Of a stretch of DNA of 64,000 bases, positions 17,543 to 26,908 are shown piece after piece. This DNA comes from Mycolicibacterium canariasense (GTDB lineage Bacteria > Actinomycetota > Actinomycetes > Mycobacteriales > Mycobacteriaceae), in NCBI RefSeq assembly GCF_002101555.1, contig NZ_LQOL01000081.1:218782-282781 (forward strand), in the 5' to 3' direction. The position numbers and the translations under genes are program-made. How positions within the stretch are numbered: position 1 is the stretch's first letter; each line of letters starts with the position of its first letter. The notes below the pieces were generated by a model, which did not search any database, was not told the DNA's origin, and saw nothing but the letters and a program-made list of their open reading frames with translations.

Positions 17543-18648
17543 ATCACCTGGGCACAGGCCCGGGCGATGGCCAGTTCCTCGTTGGTGGGGACGACGAGCA
17601 CCGTGATGGGCGAGGTGTCCGCCGAGATGCGCCGGGCGGCGCGCTGCGTTGTGGTGTTGCGGGTTTCGTCGAGTTCGATGCCGAGGGCGGCCAACCCGGC
17701 CAGGGCGTCGCGGCGCACCAGGGCGTCGTTCTCCCCCACGCCGGCGGTGAAGGTGATGACGTCGGTCCGGCCCAGCAGCGCCAGGTAGGCCCCGACGTAC
17801 TTACGGAGCCGGTGGATGTAGACGTCGTAGGCCAGCCGCGCGTCGGCGTCGTCGTCGTCGATGCGCTTGTGCAGTTCGCGGAAATCGGTCTCGCCGCCCA
17901 GTCCGAGCACGCCGGAGTGGCGGTTGAGCATGGTCTCGATGTCCTGCACCGTCATGCCGGCGGTGCGCCACAGGTAGGTGATGATGCCCGGGTCCAGGTC
18001 ACCGGAGCGGGTGCCCATCACCAGCCCCTCCATCGGGGTCAGGCCCATCGAGGTGTCGATCGGCCTGCCGCCGGCGACAGCGGATGCCGAGGCACCGTTA
18101 CCCAGGTGCAGCACAATCTGATTCAGCGATTCCAGCGGCGCATCCAGGAAGATTGCCGCCTGTTCGCTGACGTAACGGTGGGACGTGCCGTGGAATCCGT
18201 AGCGCCGGATGTGCCACTGCCGCGCCACATCCCGGTCGATGGCGTACTCGGCCGCAGCGGCGGGCAGGTCATGGAAGAAGGCGGTGTCGAACACCGCGAC
18301 GTGCGGCAGGCCGGGGAGCAGTTTGCGGGCTTCGGCAATGCCCAGCAGTGCGGGCGGATTGTGCAGCGGGGCCAGCGGGGACAGCTTCTCCAGCTCGGCG
18401 AGCAGGGTGTCGTCGATGACCGTCGGTTGGTAGAAACGCACACCGCCGTGCACCACTCGGTGCCCGACCGCCACCAGATCGTCGGTGCTGATGCCCGCGG
18501 CGGTCACGCCGTCGAACACCTGACGCAGGGCGACGCTGTAGTCGGTGACCCGTTCGACGATGCCGGTGCACAACGAGGTACCGGAATCGGGCTGCACCAC
18601 TTGGTATTTGACCGACGACGAGCCGGAGTTGAGCACCAGTACCGACAT
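17539..18648 (-). CDS. ackA: Acetate kinase AckA
   Basis: Interconverts acetyl phosphate + ADP and acetate + ATP; 369 residues. ASKHA-fold signatures: LVLNSGSSSVKYQ at the N-terminus, GHRVVHGG, FDTAFFHDLP, RRYGFHGTSHRYV, LHLGNGASASAV, TSMGLTPMEGLVMGTRSGD and FTAGVGEND. It starts at ATG 18648, sharing one base with the pta stop (TGATG). With pta it forms the reversible acetate/acetyl-CoA route. The stop shares a CTAG palindrome with the convergent pknG stop. Confidence 0.96.
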   Translation of the reverse strand: MSVLVLNSGSSSVKYQVVQPDSGTSLCTGIVERVTDYSVALRQVFDGVTAAGISTDDLVAVGHRVVHGGVRFYQPTVIDDTLLAELEKLSPLAPLHNPPALLGIAEARKLLPGLPHVAVFDTAFFHDLPAAAAEYAIDRDVARQWHIRRYGFHGTSHRYVSEQAAIFLDAPLESLNQIVLHLGNGASASAVAGGRPIDTSMGLTPMEGLVMGTRSGDLDPGIITYLWRTAGMTVQDIETMLNRHSGVLGLGGETDFRELHKRIDDDDADARLAYDVYIHRLRKYVGAYLALLGRTDVITFTAGVGENDALVRRDALAGLAALGIELDETRNTTTQRAARRISADTSPITVLVVPTNEELAIARACAQVI

Positions 18649-20723
18649 CAGCGGGTGCCCTGCGCCTGAATCGCGGTGATCGCCACGGTGTTGACGATAT
18701 CTTCCACCAGCGCACCGCGGGACAGGTCGTTGACCGGCTTGTTCAGCCCTTGCAGCACCGGCCCGATGGCGATGGCGCCGGCGCTGCGCTGCACCGCCTT
18801 GTAGGTGTTGTTGCCGGTGTTCAGGTCGGGGAAGATCAGCACGGTGGCCCGGCCGGCCACCGGCGAATCCGGCATCTTGGTGACCGCCACGGACGGCTCG
18901 ACGGCGGCGTCGTACTGGATGGGGCCCTCGACCAGCAGGTTGGGTTCCCGTTCCCGGACGAGTTCGGTTGCCGCCCTGACCTTGTCGACATCCGCCCCGG
19001 TGCCCGACGTGCCGGTGGAGTAGGACAGCATCGCGACGCGCGGGTCGATGCCGAACTGGGCGGCGGTGCGCGCCGAGGAGATCGCGATATCGGCGAGTTG
19101 CTCGGAGGTCGGGTCGGGCACGATGGCGCAGTCGCCGTAGGCGAGCACGCGATCCGCCAGGCACATCAGGAAGATGGACGATACGGTCGACACCCCGGGC
19201 TGGGTCCTGATGATCTCGAAGGCGGGCCGGACGGTGTGCGCGGTGGTGTGCGCCGCGCCCGAGACCATGCCGTCGACCATGCCGTTGTGCACCAGCATGG
19301 TGCCGAAATACGAGACGTCGTGGATGATCTCGCGGGCCTGTTCGACGGTGACCCCCTTCTTGCGGCGCAGTTCGGCGTACTGCTGGGCGAACTGGTCGCA
19401 CAGCTCGCTGGTGCGCGGGTCCAGCACCTGGGCGCCGTCCAGGTCGACACCCAGTTCGGCGGCGCGGCCACGGACCGCGGGTTCGTCACCGAGGATGGTC
19501 AGGTCGGCCACCTTGTGCGCCAGCAGCCGGCCGGCGGCCTGCAGGATCCGGTCGTCGTCGCCCTCGGGCAGCACGATGCGTTTACGGTCGCCGCGGGCCC
19601 GATCCTGCAGCTGGTAGGTGAACATCTGTGGGGTGATCACCTCGGGGATCGGAATGGCCAGCTGCGCAAGCAGATCCGCGGTGTCGACGTGGGCTTCCAT
19701 CAGGGTTAGCGCGGTGTCGATCTTGCGGGTGGAGGCGGCCGTCACCCGGCCGCGGGCCTTGGCCACCGCGCGTGCGGTGTCGTAGGTGCCCGAGTCGGTG
19801 GCAATGACCGGCAGGCGGAGCTTGAGCCCGTCGACCAGTTTGGCCACGGCGGGATGCAGTTGCAGGCCGCCGTTGAGGATCAGGCAGGACAGGGAGGGGA
19901 AGGTCTCCGCGGCGTGCGCGCCCATCACCGCCATCACCACATCGGAGCGGTCGCCGGGGGTGATGACGGCCATCCCGTCGCGCAGCCGTTCCAGCACGTG
20001 CTCGGCCGTCATGCCGGCCACCAGCACGCTGAGCGCCTCGCGGTTGAGCAGCGCCGCGTCCCCACCGGTCAGCGTGCCGCCCACCGCGTCGCGCAGTTCG
20101 GCCACCGACGGCGCGACCAGCAGCGGCTCCTCGGGCAGCACATAGCTTTTCGGGCCGAGCGGGGCCAGCGCCGCGGCCACCTCGGTCAGCTGGGCGGGAT
20201 CGCAGCGGTTGGCCACCACCGCGGCGGTGTGCGCGTGCTGGGCAACCAGCTCGGCCAGGCACAGCTCGGCGACCTGCGCGACCTCCGCGGGGGTCCGGTC
20301 CGAGGCGCGCACCGCCAGCACGACGGGGGCACCCAGGTTGACGGCGATGCGCGCGTTGACGGCCAACTCGCTGGGGCTGGCGACGTCGGTGTAGTCACTG
20401 CCCACGATGACGACGGCATCGCACGCGTCGGCCACGTGGTGGTAGCGCTCGACGATCTCGGCGATGGCGCCGTCGAGGTCTTCGTGCAGGCGCTGGTAGC
20501 TGACGCCGACGCAGTCCTGGTAGCCGAGTCCGGCGGTGGCGTGACCCAGCAGCAGCTCCAGGATGTAGTCGCTGCCGTCCTCTCCGGAGCGGGCGATCGG
20601 CCGAAAGACGCCGACCTTGGCGACGGTCGCCGCCAGCCGCGCCAGGATGCCGAGCGCGATGGTGGACTTGCCGGTGTCACCTTCGGGTGAGGCGATGTAG
20701 ATCGCGGACGCAGCGGGGGCCAT
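18648..20723 (-). CDS. pta: Phosphate acetyltransferase Pta (long form)
   Basis: Converts acetyl-CoA + Pi to acetyl phosphate; 691 residues from ATG 20723. Two-part architecture: an N-terminal P-loop/DRTGG regulatory region (IASPEGDTGKSTIALGIL near residues 9-26; middle domain to about 360), then the catalytic PTA_PTB domain from about 370 with IVLPEGDDDRILQA, SGAAHTTAHTVRP, MLSYSTGTSG and VLIFPDLNTGNN. Overlaps ackA by one base. Any longer reading upstream runs across the neighbouring HNH gene and is rejected. In M. tuberculosis the next gene is fgd1; here an accessory block intervenes. Confidence 0.95.
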   Translation of the reverse strand: MAPAASAIYIASPEGDTGKSTIALGILARLAATVAKVGVFRPIARSGEDGSDYILELLLGHATAGLGYQDCVGVSYQRLHEDLDGAIAEIVERYHHVADACDAVVIVGSDYTDVASPSELAVNARIAVNLGAPVVLAVRASDRTPAEVAQVAELCLAELVAQHAHTAAVVANRCDPAQLTEVAAALAPLGPKSYVLPEEPLLVAPSVAELRDAVGGTLTGGDAALLNREALSVLVAGMTAEHVLERLRDGMAVITPGDRSDVVMAVMGAHAAETFPSLSCLILNGGLQLHPAVAKLVDGLKLRLPVIATDSGTYDTARAVAKARGRVTAASTRKIDTALTLMEAHVDTADLLAQLAIPIPEVITPQMFTYQLQDRARGDRKRIVLPEGDDDRILQAAGRLLAHKVADLTILGDEPAVRGRAAELGVDLDGAQVLDPRTSELCDQFAQQYAELRRKKGVTVEQAREIIHDVSYFGTMLVHNGMVDGMVSGAAHTTAHTVRPAFEIIRTQPGVSTVSSIFLMCLADRVLAYGDCAIVPDPTSEQLADIAISSARTAAQFGIDPRVAMLSYSTGTSGTGADVDKVRAATELVREREPNLLVEGPIQYDAAVEPSVAVTKMPDSPVAGRATVLIFPDLNTGNNTYKAVQRSAGAIAIGPVLQGLNKPVNDLSRGALVEDIVNTVAITAIQAQGTR

Positions 20724-20763
20724 GGGTAAGAGCCAACCAAATGACCCAACGTGAGCCAACTCA

Positions 20764-22236
20764 TCATGGGTCGTCCCCGTCGTCCCCGTCGTCCCGGCCC
20801 GGTGGGTGTAGGAGCTCCTCGGGGTGGAAGTGGTGGTTGATCCTGTCCTGGCCGGTATCGAGAAGGGGCGGGGGCAGCCAGTGGACGCGGCCGTCGTCCC
20901 CGATCTCGGTGCTCCAGCCGGTGTCGAAGGCCAGCTGGTTGTCCCGGTCGCAGCCAAGGCCCAGGTTGTCGGCGTTGGTCGGGCCGCCGTCGATCCAGTC
21001 CTGGTCGACGTGCATGCCTTGGCATTGCGCGGCAGGCCGGGTGCAGCCCGGTCGGCTGCACCCGCGATCCCGCGCGACCATGACCAGGCGTTGACCGACC
21101 GAAGCGGTGCGCCTTGTGCGGCCCAGGTAGAGCGGCAGGCTCTTGTGCCCGTCGAACACGGCCAGGTAATGCTCGGCGTGGCCGGCCAACCGGATGACAT
21201 CGCGCATCGGCACGAGGGTGCCGACACTGGTGACGGCGATTCCGGACTTGGCCGCCAACTCGGACAGTGTCGTCGAGATGAGCAGGGTGACCGGCAGCCC
21301 GTTGTGTTGCCCGAGCCGGCCGGACATCAGGGCGTGGCGCAGGATCGCCTTGAGGGCATCGTGGTTGCGTTGAGGTGGGGTGCGCATATCGCGCGCCCGG
21401 GGCGAGGGTTGCGTGCAGCCGGGGTCGTCGGCGGCATCCGCGGCCGCACTCGGCTCGGGCTTGTCCTCGGGGAGCAACGGGTTGACCGAGTCGGGATCGT
21501 CGGGGTTGTTGACGCCCCTGGCGGCCAGGACGGTGTTGAGGGTTCGCAGGTAGCCGGCCGTTTCCGCGTCGACATGACCGCTGACCCGGGAGAGCCCGTC
21601 GGGTCCCTGGCGCCCGATCGTGAGGCCGCGTTTGGCGGCAGTGGGGTCCGGGCCTTCCAGGCCATCCTGATTCATCAGGTACACCGCGCGATCGGCCAGG
21701 GCGGACACCTCCGCAGGAGATACGTGCCGGGCCGCGGTGGCCAGCGTGGCCTCCAGCGCCGAGCAGCCGGCGGGGTCGCAGACCTTGGCGGCCCTCCTCA
21801 GCCCGTCGCGGATGGCGCAGACATGATCGATGCTGATCGCCCCCTGCGCCAATGCCGCCGCGGTCGCCGGCAGGGCCGGTTCGATGGTGCCGCCGCACGT
21901 CGGGTATCGCGGGCCCAGATCCTCGGCGAACTCGACCCGGCGCTTGGCCTCGGCCTCACCGATGCGCATGCGCGTCATCAACACCTTGGTCCAGGTGCGT
22001 TCGCCGATCTCGGCGGGTGTCACCAGGGTCTGCAGGGCGGCCATGATCCGGTGGTCGACACCGGCGGTGGTGCGGGCCCGGTGTTCACGGCGGGACTGCA
22101 ACGCCAACAACTCAGCAACGGTGAACGCGGTGAAGTCCAGTCCGGCCAGGGCTTCGCAGGCGGAGTCGTAGGCGTCGAAGGCGGCCAGCACCGAGGCTCG
22201 ATCGAAGGCCCGATCCGACACCGCATTCGCTGACAT
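20764..22236 (-). CDS. DUF222 / HNH endonuclease-like protein (13E12 family)
   Basis: A 490-residue member of the 13E12 repeat family found in many copies in mycobacteria: DUF222 helical region to about 330, low-complexity linker, then a C-terminal HNH-like module with CSRPGCTRPAAQC and NADNLGLGCDRDNQLAF. The usual histidine pair before the finger is changed (GMHVDQDW) and the final pair is Asp-Asn, a variant common in this family, so nuclease activity is doubtful. ATG 22236 is preferred; a start 36 bp upstream is possible. In M. tuberculosis some 13E12 copies serve as phage integration sites. It marks the synteny break between pta and fgd1. Confidence 0.82.
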   Translation of the reverse strand: MSANAVSDRAFDRASVLAAFDAYDSACEALAGLDFTAFTVAELLALQSRREHRARTTAGVDHRIMAALQTLVTPAEIGERTWTKVLMTRMRIGEAEAKRRVEFAEDLGPRYPTCGGTIEPALPATAAALAQGAISIDHVCAIRDGLRRAAKVCDPAGCSALEATLATAARHVSPAEVSALADRAVYLMNQDGLEGPDPTAAKRGLTIGRQGPDGLSRVSGHVDAETAGYLRTLNTVLAARGVNNPDDPDSVNPLLPEDKPEPSAAADAADDPGCTQPSPRARDMRTPPQRNHDALKAILRHALMSGRLGQHNGLPVTLLISTTLSELAAKSGIAVTSVGTLVPMRDVIRLAGHAEHYLAVFDGHKSLPLYLGRTRRTASVGQRLVMVARDRGCSRPGCTRPAAQCQGMHVDQDWIDGGPTNADNLGLGCDRDNQLAFDTGWSTEIGDDGRVHWLPPPLLDTGQDRINHHFHPEELLHPPGRDDGDDGDDP

Positions 22237-22275
22237 GTTCGAAACGCTACGCGCCACCACCGACAGATCCACGAG

Positions 22276-22302
22276 TTATCCACAATCACCGATTCATCCA
22301 CA
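22276..22302. promoter_or_regulatory. Two DnaA-box-like 9-mers
   Basis: A perfect TTATCCACA at 22276-22284 is followed by TCATCCACA (one mismatch) at 22294-22302, in the same orientation, about 40 bp upstream of the DUF222 gene start. There is no other sign of an origin. They may regulate the DUF222 gene or be chance. Confidence 0.3.
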
Positions 22303-22436
22303 GATGCTGTGGTGCAACGCGATTCGGACTTGACATTCACCTGCGACGGCAACCAACCGCCGGTGCGGAACTGTCGCTGAAATGTCGCTCGGAGGCGGGC
22401 ACTGATGACCCTCCAACACTGGCGCGTCGGCAGCGC

Positions 22437-22826
22437 TCAGTCCCCGCCGGCCACCGGCGACAGATGCTCGTGCACGGCCAGCAACCGCTCTCCCACCCGG
22501 GCGAAAACGATGGTCTCGCGCTCGTCGGTGGTGGTCTCCACGCTGTTCTCGGATGTGGTGGTCCGCACCGAATGGGTGAACACGGCGAGGTCGCCGTGGA
22601 GCTGCACCAGCCGGTCGGTGCTGGTGCACGACACCACCCGCCAGCCCGCGGCCAGCCAGCCGGCCCACAGCGCCTCGTAGGCCGCACGGTTGTCCAGCCG
22701 CGCCGGTTCCGGATGGAACACGAACGTGGCATCGGGACTGAAGCAGGCGAAGTACGCCGCGGTGTCGGTGGCGGCGAACGCCGCAACCAGGGCATCGGCG
22801 GCCGCCAGCACGTCGTCCTCGGTCAC
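22437..22826 (-). CDS. SnoaL/NTF2-fold small protein
   Basis: A 129-residue protein with the cone-like NTF2/DUF4440 pattern: N-terminal helices (VLAAADALVAAFAATDTAAY), FSPDATFVFHPE, then beta strands with VQLHGDLAVFTHSVRT and RETIVFARVGERLLAVHEHL. Such proteins are small enzymes or ligand-binding modules; no catalytic residue set can be assigned. Its GTG start overlaps the stop of the PLP phospho-lyase gene by 4 bp, so it belongs to that operon and may act on its aldehyde product or shield a labile intermediate (inference). About 200 bp between its end and the DUF222 start (22237-22436) hold no gene. Confidence 0.75.
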   Translation of the reverse strand: MTEDDVLAAADALVAAFAATDTAAYFACFSPDATFVFHPEPARLDNRAAYEALWAGWLAAGWRVVSCTSTDRLVQLHGDLAVFTHSVRTTTSENSVETTTDERETIVFARVGERLLAVHEHLSPVAGGD

Positions 22827-24091
22827 AGTTGGCGCAGCACCCCTTCGAACTCCGTGCAGAACCGGTCCACATCGGCCATCGAGAACACCAGCGGCGGCCG
22901 GATCTTCAGCACATTACTGTCCGCACCGCACACCGAGATCAGCACCCGGCGTTCCCGCATGGCATTGACCATGTGCTTGGCGGTGCCCGCCGAGTCGACC
23001 TCCACCCCGATGTAGAGCCCGGCGCCGCGCACCTCGCGCACCACCGGATGGCCGTCGCCCAGCCGCGTCAACGCGACCCGCAGTGCCCCACCCACCTCGG
23101 CGGCATTGGCCACCAACTTCTCGTCCTCGATCACGTCGAGCACCGCGGCGGCCGCCGCCATCGACACCGGGTTGCCACCGAAGGTGTTGAAATACGGTAT
23201 CCCCCTGGCGAATTCCTCCAGCACGGAGCTGCGCGCCGCCATCGCCGCGACCGGAAGCCCGTTGGCCATCGGCTTGCCCATGGTGACCAGATCGGGCACC
23301 ACGCCGTGCCGATCGAAGCCCCACATGGCGTCACCGGTGCGCCCGAAGCCGGGCTGCACCTCGTCGGCGATGAACACCCCACCGGCGGCGCGCACCGCCT
23401 CGACCGCCGGGCCGAGCACCGACGGATCCGGATAGATGCCGTCCGAGGAGAACACGGTGTCCACGATCAGTGCGCTCACCCCGAGCCCGCAGGCCCTCAG
23501 GTCGGCGATCGCCGCGTCCACCCCGCCGAGGTCGGGTGCGACGGTGCGGACATGCGGACCGACCACGGTCGCACCGCCGATGGACGGCGAAATCGCCGTC
23601 ACCGCAGCGGTATTGCCGTGGTAGGCATCATTGGTGATGATGACGCCGGTGGCCCCGGTGTAGAACTGGGCCACCCGCAACGCCAGATCGTTGACCTCCG
23701 AACCGGTGCAGGCATACATCACCTGATACGAGTCGGCGGCCCCCAGATCGGGAAACGTCGCCAGCAGCCGGGCGGAGTAGTCGACGATCCCCTCGTGCAG
23801 ATAGCGGGTGTGGGTGTTGAGCAGGCTCAGCTGGCGGGTCACCGCGTCCACGACGTGCGGGTGGGCATGCCCGACGCTGGCGACGTTGTTGTAGGCGTCC
23901 AGGTACTCCCTGCCGTCGGCGTCGTACAGCAGGGTGCCCCGCCCCCGGACCAGGTGTACCGGCCGTTCGTAGAACAGCCGGTACGCCGGGCCCAGCATCC
24001 GCTCCCTGGCAGCTATCAGGGGGTCGTCCTGCAGACCGCCCTGATAGCTGTTGGAGTCCATGATCTTTGAGAATGCCTTGGCATTGGACAT
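22823..24091 (-). CDS. PLP-dependent phospho-lyase (class III aminotransferase fold; ethanolamine-phosphate type)
   Basis: A 422-residue fold-type I PLP enzyme. PLP lysine is Lys273 in VTMGKPMANG; Asp243 in ADEVQPGFG binds the pyridine nitrogen. The segments YNNVASVGHAHPHVV (67-81) and LNTHTRYLH (91-99), and the MGKPM lysine motif, are those of the AGXT2L/ETNPPL branch, which eliminates phosphate and ammonia from O-phosphoethanolamine or 5-phosphohydroxylysine to give an aldehyde, rather than true transaminases. A kinase gene that could make the phosphorylated substrate is encoded divergently nearby. It lies 6 bp after the permease gene and overlaps the NTF2-like gene. The precise substrate is not determinable. 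Confidence 0.84.
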   Translation of the reverse strand: MSNAKAFSKIMDSNSYQGGLQDDPLIAARERMLGPAYRLFYERPVHLVRGRGTLLYDADGREYLDAYNNVASVGHAHPHVVDAVTRQLSLLNTHTRYLHEGIVDYSARLLATFPDLGAADSYQVMYACTGSEVNDLALRVAQFYTGATGVIITNDAYHGNTAAVTAISPSIGGATVVGPHVRTVAPDLGGVDAAIADLRACGLGVSALIVDTVFSSDGIYPDPSVLGPAVEAVRAAGGVFIADEVQPGFGRTGDAMWGFDRHGVVPDLVTMGKPMANGLPVAAMAARSSVLEEFARGIPYFNTFGGNPVSMAAAAAVLDVIEDEKLVANAAEVGGALRVALTRLGDGHPVVREVRGAGLYIGVEVDSAGTAKHMVNAMRERRVLISVCGADSNVLKIRPPLVFSMADVDRFCTEFEGVLRQL

Positions 24092-24097
24092 GTGTGC

Positions 24098-25657
24098 CTA
24101 GCGTTCGTGGGCTTCTTCCAACACGGTACGGCCCAGTTCGGCATACCGCTGCGGATCCCGGAACTTCAGCAGCAGCGCCCACAGCACGCCCCCGATGCCC
24201 ACCACGGCGACCACCCACGGGATGGCCGCGAAGATCCAGTCCGTGGCCGCCGCGCCCGCGGCGAACGAGGCGTTCTTGGCCAGCAGGTAGATCACGTACA
24301 CCATGCCGAGCCCACCCAACAGCGGCGCCAGGAAGGTGCTGAACCAGTTGGCCGTCTCCGGATGACGTTTCTGCACATGGAAGTACGAGATCACCGAGAA
24401 CGCCGCCAGCGCCTGCACGATCATGATGGCGGTGGTGCCCAGCAAGGCCATCAGGCCGTACAGGCCGGTGTAGGGATCACGCTGGGTGAACTCGAAGAAC
24501 AGCACCACCAGGGTGGCGAAACCGGTCTGCACGAAGCCGGCGATGTGCGGGGAACCGTGCACCGGGTGGGTGGCACCGAGGGTCTTGCGCATCCCGGGGA
24601 TGACGTCCTCCCGGCCCAGCGCGTACAGGTAGCGCGCGGCGCAGTTGTGGAACGCCATACCGCAGGCGAACGACCCCGTCATCAGCAGGATCTTGAACAG
24701 GTCGACCGCCCACTGGCCCAGGTGCTCATGCACCGGGTTGAAGAAGATGTTGCCGGCCGTCGCCGAATCCTGCGCCAGCGCAACGGCATTCTCCGGTCCG
24801 GTGCCGACGATCGCCAGCCAGGACACCAGCACGTAGAACACGCCGATGCCGATGACCGAGCTCACCACGGCGATCGGGATGATCTTCTTGGGGTTGCGCG
24901 ATTCCTCGCCGTACATGGCGCTGGATTCGAAGCCGACCCAGGACCAGAAGGCGAAGAACAGGCCGACACCAGCGGAGCCGGCGACGGTGATCAGGGAGCC
25001 GTCCGGACCGGCCACCACACCCGAGAGGCTGTGAAAACCGTTGATCGGGTTGAGCGATCCCCACGACCAGCCCTGCGGGCCACCGCCGGTGAAGAGCACC
25101 GACAGCGCCATCAGCGCCAGCATCACGATCTCGGTGATGAGGAAGACGCCGAGCACCTTGGCGGCCAGGTTGATGTCGAAGTAGGTGAGCACGGCGTTGA
25201 TGGCCAGCATCACCAGCGCGAACACGATCCACGGCACGTGGATGTTGAACAGCGACGAGAACAGGTCGTTGCCGAAGAACGAGAAGATGCCGATCAGCGA
25301 CGCCTCGAACACCATGTAGGCCAGCGCGGTCAGGAAGCCCGCACCCAGCCCGACGATGCGGCCGAGACCATGGGAGATGTACCCGTAGAAGGCGCCGGTC
25401 GCGGTGATGTGCTTGCTCATCTTGGCGTAGCCGATGGCGAACAGGGTCAGCACGATGGTGGCGACGAAGTAACCGGCAGGCGCGTAGGCGCCGTTACCGA
25501 AGCCGACGGAGATCGGCACGTTGCCGACCATGGCGGTGATCGGCGCGGCGGTGGCGACCGCCATGAACAGCACGCCCACCAGCCCGACCGCATTGGGCTT
25601 CAGGCGTTGGACGGTATCGGTGCCCGACGGCACCGGTGGATCGATGATTTCGCTCAT
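24098..25657 (-). CDS. APC-superfamily amine/amino acid permease
   Basis: A 519-residue integral membrane transporter from ATG 25657, with about 12-14 hydrophobic segments. The APC pattern is visible: AVATAAPITAMVGNVPI in helix 1, AFYGYISHGLGRIVGLGAGF in helix 2-3, and SWVGFESSAMYGEESRNPKK, the conserved loop of the family. A longer reading adds 33 residues of unlikely content. Operon leader for the phospho-lyase and NTF2-like genes, so it probably imports the amino alcohol that the pathway consumes (inference). Divergent from the kinase gene across a 252-bp regulatory region. Confidence 0.86.
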   Translation of the reverse strand: MSEIIDPPVPSGTDTVQRLKPNAVGLVGVLFMAVATAAPITAMVGNVPISVGFGNGAYAPAGYFVATIVLTLFAIGYAKMSKHITATGAFYGYISHGLGRIVGLGAGFLTALAYMVFEASLIGIFSFFGNDLFSSLFNIHVPWIVFALVMLAINAVLTYFDINLAAKVLGVFLITEIVMLALMALSVLFTGGGPQGWSWGSLNPINGFHSLSGVVAGPDGSLITVAGSAGVGLFFAFWSWVGFESSAMYGEESRNPKKIIPIAVVSSVIGIGVFYVLVSWLAIVGTGPENAVALAQDSATAGNIFFNPVHEHLGQWAVDLFKILLMTGSFACGMAFHNCAARYLYALGREDVIPGMRKTLGATHPVHGSPHIAGFVQTGFATLVVLFFEFTQRDPYTGLYGLMALLGTTAIMIVQALAAFSVISYFHVQKRHPETANWFSTFLAPLLGGLGMVYVIYLLAKNASFAAGAAATDWIFAAIPWVVAVVGIGGVLWALLLKFRDPQRYAELGRTVLEEAHER

Positions 25658-25909
25658 TGAATCCCTATCTGAGGGGGTTTTACTGCGACCGAGATTTGGT
25701 CTGGTATCCGAAAGCCACCCGCTTCGGTGCTGGTGACGTTGTGCGACGCGGGCCATTGTTACCTCGGCGAGATTGCTTGGTCAACTGGAAGACTCAGCAA
25801 TCACACGCCATGTTTCCAGCACGTTTCACGACCGCAGTTTTTGCAACAGGGAGGTAAATCTCGCCTATTTGGTCTGCTTTGGATCGATACTTACGCCACA
25901 CTGTTCGGC
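25658..25909. promoter_or_regulatory. Divergent control region of the phospho-lyase/kinase module
   Basis: A 252-bp intergenic region of lower GC between the permease and kinase starts. It contains a direct repeat TTTGGTCTG at 25695-25703 and 25868-25876, one copy near each start; GGTCT is the half-site core recognised by several GntR/HutC regulators. It also holds an inverted repeat GATTGCT (25771-25777) / AGCAATC (25796-25802). The GntR/UTRA gene of the module is the obvious candidate to bind here. Function inferred. Confidence 0.5.
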
Positions 25910-26899
25910 ATGCCGGGACTGCCTGCCGACCACGAACGCTTCGCCCGGGCGGCACTGGCCGCCTACGGCCGCGACCTGGACACCCCGCTGCGCCTGCTCA
26001 GCCTCTCCGAGAACGCCACCTACCTGGTGGGCGACGACGACCCGATCGTGCTGCGGGTGCACCGACCGGGCTACCACTCGCTGGACGCCATCCGCTCGGA
26101 ACTGGCCTGGATGGCGGCGCTGCGGGCGGAGACCGTGGTCGACACACCGGAATTGGTCCGCTCGGCCGCCGGCCTCGAGGTGGTGACGGCGGAAGTGGAC
26201 GGCCGCGAGCTCTACGTCGACGCCGTCACCCTGATACCGGGGTGCACCGCCGAGGAGGCGCCCGACGCCGTCGGCTTCGCCACCCTCGGCGAATTGACGG
26301 CCATCATGCACGAGCACGTACAGGATTGGTCCGTCCCGGCCGGCTTCACCCGGTTCCGCTGGGACCTCGACGACATCCTCGGGCCGGGGGCGCGCTGGGG
26401 AGACTGGCGCGCGGCGCCGGGCCTGGCCGAGGCCGACCGCGCCACCATCATGCGGGCGGTACACCACATCACCGAGGCACTCGCCGAATTCGGCACCGGC
26501 GCAGACCGATTCGGTCTGATCCACGCGGACTTGCGGCTGTCCAACCTGATGATCGACCCGGCGGCGCCGTCGGACGGCATCACCGTGATCGACTTCGACG
26601 ACGCCGGCTGGGGATGGCACCTGGCCGATCTGGGCGCGGTGGTGTCGTGGATCGAGGACACCCCGGAAGCCGGCAGAATCGTGGCCGAATGGCTGCGTGG
26701 CTATCAGAAGGTGCGCAGGTTGCCCGACGAGCATCTGGCGCTCATCCCCACCTTCGTCATGCTGCGGCGGATTCAGCTCACCGCGTGGATCGCCTCCCAC
26801 GCCGATGCCGACGCGGCCATCGCGATCGGCCCGGGCTACGCCGTCGGGACCGCCCGGCTGGCCGAACGCTATCTCAACGACGACAGCTGGTTACGGTAA
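25910..26899 (+). CDS. APH/choline-ethanolamine kinase-like phosphotransferase
   Basis: A 329-residue small-molecule kinase. The catalytic loop is GLIHADLRLSNLMI (His205-x-Asp207, Asn212) and the metal-binding motif is VIDFDDAGWGW (Asp228); the N-lobe strand reads PIVLRVHRP. It resembles the homoserine/choline/ethanolamine kinase group more than aminoglycoside resistance enzymes. ATG 25910 is selected; upstream in-frame codons lie in the AT-rich control region and look non-coding. Followed 9 bp later by the SDR gene. Phosphorylating an amino alcohol for the neighbouring phospho-lyase is the best-supported role. Confidence 0.8.
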   Translation: MPGLPADHERFARAALAAYGRDLDTPLRLLSLSENATYLVGDDDPIVLRVHRPGYHSLDAIRSELAWMAALRAETVVDTPELVRSAAGLEVVTAEVDGRELYVDAVTLIPGCTAEEAPDAVGFATLGELTAIMHEHVQDWSVPAGFTRFRWDLDDILGPGARWGDWRAAPGLAEADRATIMRAVHHITEALAEFGTGADRFGLIHADLRLSNLMIDPAAPSDGITVIDFDDAGWGWHLADLGAVVSWIEDTPEAGRIVAEWLRGYQKVRRLPDEHLALIPTFVMLRRIQLTAWIASHADADAAIAIGPGYAVGTARLAERYLNDDSWLR

Positions 26900-26908
26900 A
26901 GGAGACCC

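Noticed and set aside
22276..22302. Replication origin suggested by DnaA boxes
   Set aside because: Only two boxes, one imperfect, no AT-rich unwinding region and no dnaA/dnaN/parAB genes nearby.
25910..26899. Aminoglycoside phosphotransferase resistance gene
   Set aside because: The APH fold is shared, but the context with a phospho-lyase, permease and SDR and the choline/ethanolamine-kinase-like motifs point to metabolism.
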